From the NCBI GenBank assembly GCA_027314845.1, contig DAHVAA010000092.1, positions 1-6,505 of the forward strand: a stretch of 6,505 nucleotides of DNA, given 5' to 3'. The notes below the pieces were generated by a model. The model saw only the letters and a list, made by a program, of their open reading frames with translations. It had not been told where the DNA came from and did not search any database. How positions within the stretch are numbered: position 1 is the first letter of the stretch; each line of letters starts with the position of its first letter. Below, one piece after another: positions 4,901 to 6,505 of the stretch. A program made the translations under genes and the position numbers. This stretch comes from Thermoplasmata archaeon (lineage in GTDB: Archaea; Thermoplasmatota; Thermoplasmata; UBA184).

Positions 4901-6505
4901 CAGCTCCTCAAGTCGGTGCGGATCTCGGTACCGGACGCCGCGGGCCTTTCCTTCAACGCGCCCCCCCTCGTTCGGACGGTGACGCTGACCCCCGCGACGG
5001 TCCAGGGCTTCGTCTACTGGAACTCGAACAACTCCTCGTCCTACCTGCCCCTCGTGGACCCGCTCGTGCCGGGCGCCCAGGTGGTCTTCTGGGGTCCGAC
5101 TAACCAGGCCCGGTACGTCGCGACCGCCGATGCGAGCGGCTCTTTCCTCCTCCCGAACGTAGCGCCGGGCCTCTACAACTTCAACATCCTCTACGGAGGC
5201 CACAACTACTCGGAAGGGACCGCCACCATGACACCGGGTTCGGTCTACAACGCGACGTCGGCCATCAATCCCGGGGACTTCCACGGGACCGTCACTGACC
5301 TCGCGGGGCATCCGGTCGGGGGGTCGACCGTCACGCTGGCGAACGCGACCGGTGTCGTGGCGAGCGCGGTCACGAACTCGACCGGGATCTACTCGATCCG
5401 CTCGCTCGGTGTGGGGAACTACACCGTCATCGCCTCCGGCCCTACCTCGGGATGGCGCTCCGAGGGGGTGTCGGTCTCGGCCGCCAGCCCCGGCGCGAGC
5501 GTGGTCGCGAACCTCACCGTCCGCCCCACGACGCTCGTCACGGTGTCGGTCTCGGCGAACGGAGTTCCCGCCGCCGGGGTCCCGGTGCAGTTCGTCCCCG
5601 TCGCGACCCCGACGGCCTCGTTCACTCCGCTCTCCGCGTATCTCAACGCGACCGGCAACGCGAGCGTGCTTACCACCCGCGCCGACGGCACGGTGGCCGC
5701 CGCGCTCCCCGCGGGAAGCTACTCCGTCTACGCCCTCGGGTACGTGAACGGGGTGCTCGAGGCGGGACTCGGGAGCCTGACGGTCGGGTCATTCTCGTTC
5801 CCGACCGCGGCGGTCGCCCTGGCGCCGGCGCTCCGGCTCTCGGGCTCGGTGGCGAGCGTGAGCACACCCTCGCCGACCGAGCGGACCGTAGTGATCGCCT
5901 ACGCCTCCTCGGGCGGCTCGGTGGTCACGTTCGCGGTGAACGGGTCGTATTCGTTCTACCTGCCGGCGGGCAGCTACTCCGTCCTCGCGCTTTCGGGGGG
6001 CATCTTCGGGCGCACCGTGGTCTTCGCGGCGCTCGCGAGCGAATCGCTCGTGAGGCCCACCAGCCTCGCACTCTCGCCCGTGAGCGCGGTTACGGGCGCG
6101 CTCAGCGTCGGCGCTCCGCTCGGGAATGGCTCCCTCTATCCGGCCGCGGGAGCGACAGTGACGGTATCGGTCTCGGGCGGCGGACCGAGCGTCCCCGGCG
6201 TGACCGATGCGAGCGGGCAGGTCGCGTTCTACCTCCCGTCCGTCCTCCCCGGCCTCTCGAGCTACTGCGTCCGCGCGCAGGCCGTCGGTTTCATCGGGAC
6301 GAGCACCTGCGGGGTCTCCCCGAACGGTCTCGCCACGCTCTCGAAGGTGCCGATCTCGCTGGCGAACGTCACGGTCCGACTCACGGTGGTGGGCCTTCCG
6401 AGCGGGACCTCGGTCCGGGTGAACTTCACGTCGGAGAGTGCGACCGCGGTCTCGCGCACGCTCTTGGGAGGCCCGACGTTCACGTTCTCGTCAGCGCCGG
6501 GCGAC
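1985..6505 (+). CDS. aglB: Dolichyl-phosphooligosaccharide-protein glycotransferase (AglB/STT3) with a long modular C-terminal extension (3' partial)
   Basis: This frame is open from ATG 1985 to the last base, 1507 codons with no stop, so the gene continues past the window. AglB is the single-subunit archaeal oligosaccharyltransferase; it moves a lipid-linked glycan to Asn of NxS/T sequons outside the membrane. About 13 membrane helices are visible (first ~13-33, last ~483-503). The first external loop carries D52 in GGSDSYYH, the catalytic metal-binding Asp. The fifth loop has TVAE at 367-370. WWDYG, the family signature, is at 578-582. Residues ~715-850 (GWSIAYAMADSRLFPFSG at 720-737, NSMIYHTYIGY at 800-810, MLQHF at 840-844) match, from memory, Thermoplasmata AglB proteins. 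From ~904 follow at least seven beta-sandwich modules. Oddities: the second-loop metal motif (usually D-x-H/D/E) reads N168-Y-L170; the Arg expected before Phe near the end of the helical region is K430; the length is far above the usual 600-1000. Family assignment is strong; activity is inferred. Confidence 0.93.
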   Translation, partial: MESSHTGWWHRHGWTVLLLLTAFSISFAIRTIWAYPIIQQWGPLFTYAGGSDSYYHSRVMGYIILNHRNLIHDPLLNFPVGAINPREPLFDWMNAVLGTVFAPFFGGNAVVAGAWFLDLQGPLWAALGVFPLYLIGREVFGRRVGLVAALTYPFLSANIDSTIFGYANYLSFYTFVILVVVYSYLRTVKAVGNRRWVESYRDPRSVLKGLRGFLATERAAVKWAVFTGVSLGALALAWQGFTYAIAVIGIAILVAMLAERIRRVDSFGLYVATWITGLVGFPMAMPYYLVQQQFQVWFDLPLLLYFGVLLLLLPFLFLRDVPWVFSIPLLAGLVAAAAAILAVLSPSYFTTIITGQGYFVKNLIYSTVAEAQAPSIDQLIVGYGVVTFFLSFVGFGLLLYQLIHHRFRRMDVVFLVFAVLDFFLPLSASKFFEVGSPIFALLPAIAIVRALDLAGFPELRRTVASLSDRRSQLSAFRKAFKVRHVVLLIVVVGLVLPNVWVAIDAGIPGNSKAQYSSQVASTLPTWLQPNSSNPSGYYFGAAGSSLDTPNQYDSAGYNWLAQQDTNLPAAQRPALVSWWDYGFQTIAQGDHPSVADNFQQGIDPSGQFLLSQNESQAIGVLTTTLLQAEQKKTGLPYLPASLNAVLAQDGLNLTELHSLLVNTSADYAMVVAHPERYLPVNPSTLTYDNAMYLAMEYYLATSFPLSGVAKVYNDVQAYTGWSIAYAMADSRLFPFSGTNTGIFNAPADLTGRVINAAGLPTSFFNVTVLGSNGQSYPAGQVPAGVTPINYTVNYFAPFYNSMIYHTYIGYNGTQAGLGPGIPALEGTQAVVSAPLMPGWMLQHFQVVYRTAYYCGQPNATIGSSCFAATNLPTAQEQSKSTGGTADTSPSAYFAGGEAMLQYYAGQPLLGQVQLPDGTPVGGVRVTVDDGWGIPHMTAITSPDGTFSLILPPGNDTLNLTMGAFDGLRQQGSQLLKSVRISVPDAAGLSFNAPPLVRTVTLTPATVQGFVYWNSNNSSSYLPLVDPLVPGAQVVFWGPTNQARYVATADASGSFLLPNVAPGLYNFNILYGGHNYSEGTATMTPGSVYNATSAINPGDFHGTVTDLAGHPVGGSTVTLANATGVVASAVTNSTGIYSIRSLGVGNYTVIASGPTSGWRSEGVSVSAASPGASVVANLTVRPTTLVTVSVSANGVPAAGVPVQFVPVATPTASFTPLSAYLNATGNASVLTTRADGTVAAALPAGSYSVYALGYVNGVLEAGLGSLTVGSFSFPTAAVALAPALRLSGSVASVSTPSPTERTVVIAYASSGGSVVTFAVNGSYSFYLPAGSYSVLALSGGIFGRTVVFAALASESLVRPTSLALSPVSAVTGALSVGAPLGNGSLYPAAGATVTVSVSGGGPSVPGVTDASGQVAFYLPSVLPGLSSYCVRAQAVGFIGTSTCGVSPNGLATLSKVPISLANVTVRLTVVGLPSGTSVRVNFTSESATAVSRTLLGGPTFTFSSAPGD
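4694..6505 (+). repeat. Tandem beta-sandwich modules in the AglB extension (protein-level repeat array)
   Basis: Within the AglB frame, residues 904 to 1507 hold at least seven modules of about 82-109 residues. Each closes with a turn of the type P/A-G-x-Y or similar: G953, G1062, G1144, G1244, G1329, G1423 and G1506. The first module (GIPHMTAITSPDGTFSL at 932-948) and the third (HGTVTDLAGHPVGGSTVTL at 1100-1118) look like carboxypeptidase-regulatory-like domains. The fourth and fifth are close relatives with LPAGSYSVYAL (1241-1251) and LPAGSYSVLAL (1326-1336). Their DNA still matches at 20 of 23 bases (5711-5733 against 5966-5988, 255 bases apart), which suggests duplication. The last visible module has GLPSGTS (1470-1476). 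The array lies outside the cell and could act as a stalk, a cell-surface or S-layer contact, or a glycan-binding part; no catalytic motif is visible in it. Confidence 0.7.

Noticed and set aside
1..6505. CRISPR array, insertion sequence, toxin-antitoxin or defence genes.
   Set aside because: No regularly spaced DNA repeats, terminal inverted repeats or relevant protein motifs were seen; the repeats in AglB are in-frame protein modules.

Overview
The window looks like a piece of a GC-rich archaeal chromosome, most likely from the Thermoplasmatota (a high-GC environmental lineage rather than an acidophilic Thermoplasma). Three things point that way: an archaeal-type thiolase followed directly by its DUF35 zinc-ribbon/OB-fold partner; a single-subunit archaeal oligosaccharyltransferase (AglB/STT3) with Thermoplasmata-like features in its extracytoplasmic domain; and an archaeal TATA-like element in the only AT-rich spot of the main intergenic gap. 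The lineage is an inference from remembered family features, not from a database search. All genes that can be supported lie on the + strand.

Layout. Bases 1-105 are the 3' end of an unidentified gene whose last residues resemble an SGNH/GDSL-hydrolase tail. It overlaps the thiolase gene (102-1286) by an ATGA. The thiolase in turn overlaps the DUF35 gene (1283-1831) by a GTGA, so the three form a tightly packed, probably translationally coupled operon. A 153-base gap (1832-1984) follows, with a TTTATA box and a weak purine-rich ribosome site. A very large gene then starts at ATG 1985 and stays open to the last base (6505): 1507 codons without a stop.

The large gene encodes an oligosaccharyltransferase. 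It has about 13 membrane helices (residues ~13-503), a WWDYG-containing catalytic/globular domain (~504-900), and then at least seven tandem beta-sandwich modules (carboxypeptidase-regulatory-like/Ig-like, ~904 to beyond 1507). The extracytoplasmic part has 24 N-glycosylation sequons and only four cysteines, in two close pairs. The second metal-binding motif of the transferase core is degenerate, although the first aspartate, the TVAE motif and WWDYG are intact.

How the genes may fit together. The thiolase and DUF35 protein act on acetyl-CoA/acetoacetyl-CoA and could feed the mevalonate pathway, which makes the isoprenoids used for archaeal membrane lipids and for the dolichol carrier used by AglB. 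This link is only suggestive: the gap and a separate promoter imply independent transcription, and no HMG-CoA synthase is recognisable here. The most unusual object is the modular extension of the oligosaccharyltransferase. I see no defence, CRISPR, mobile-element or RNA gene in the window.
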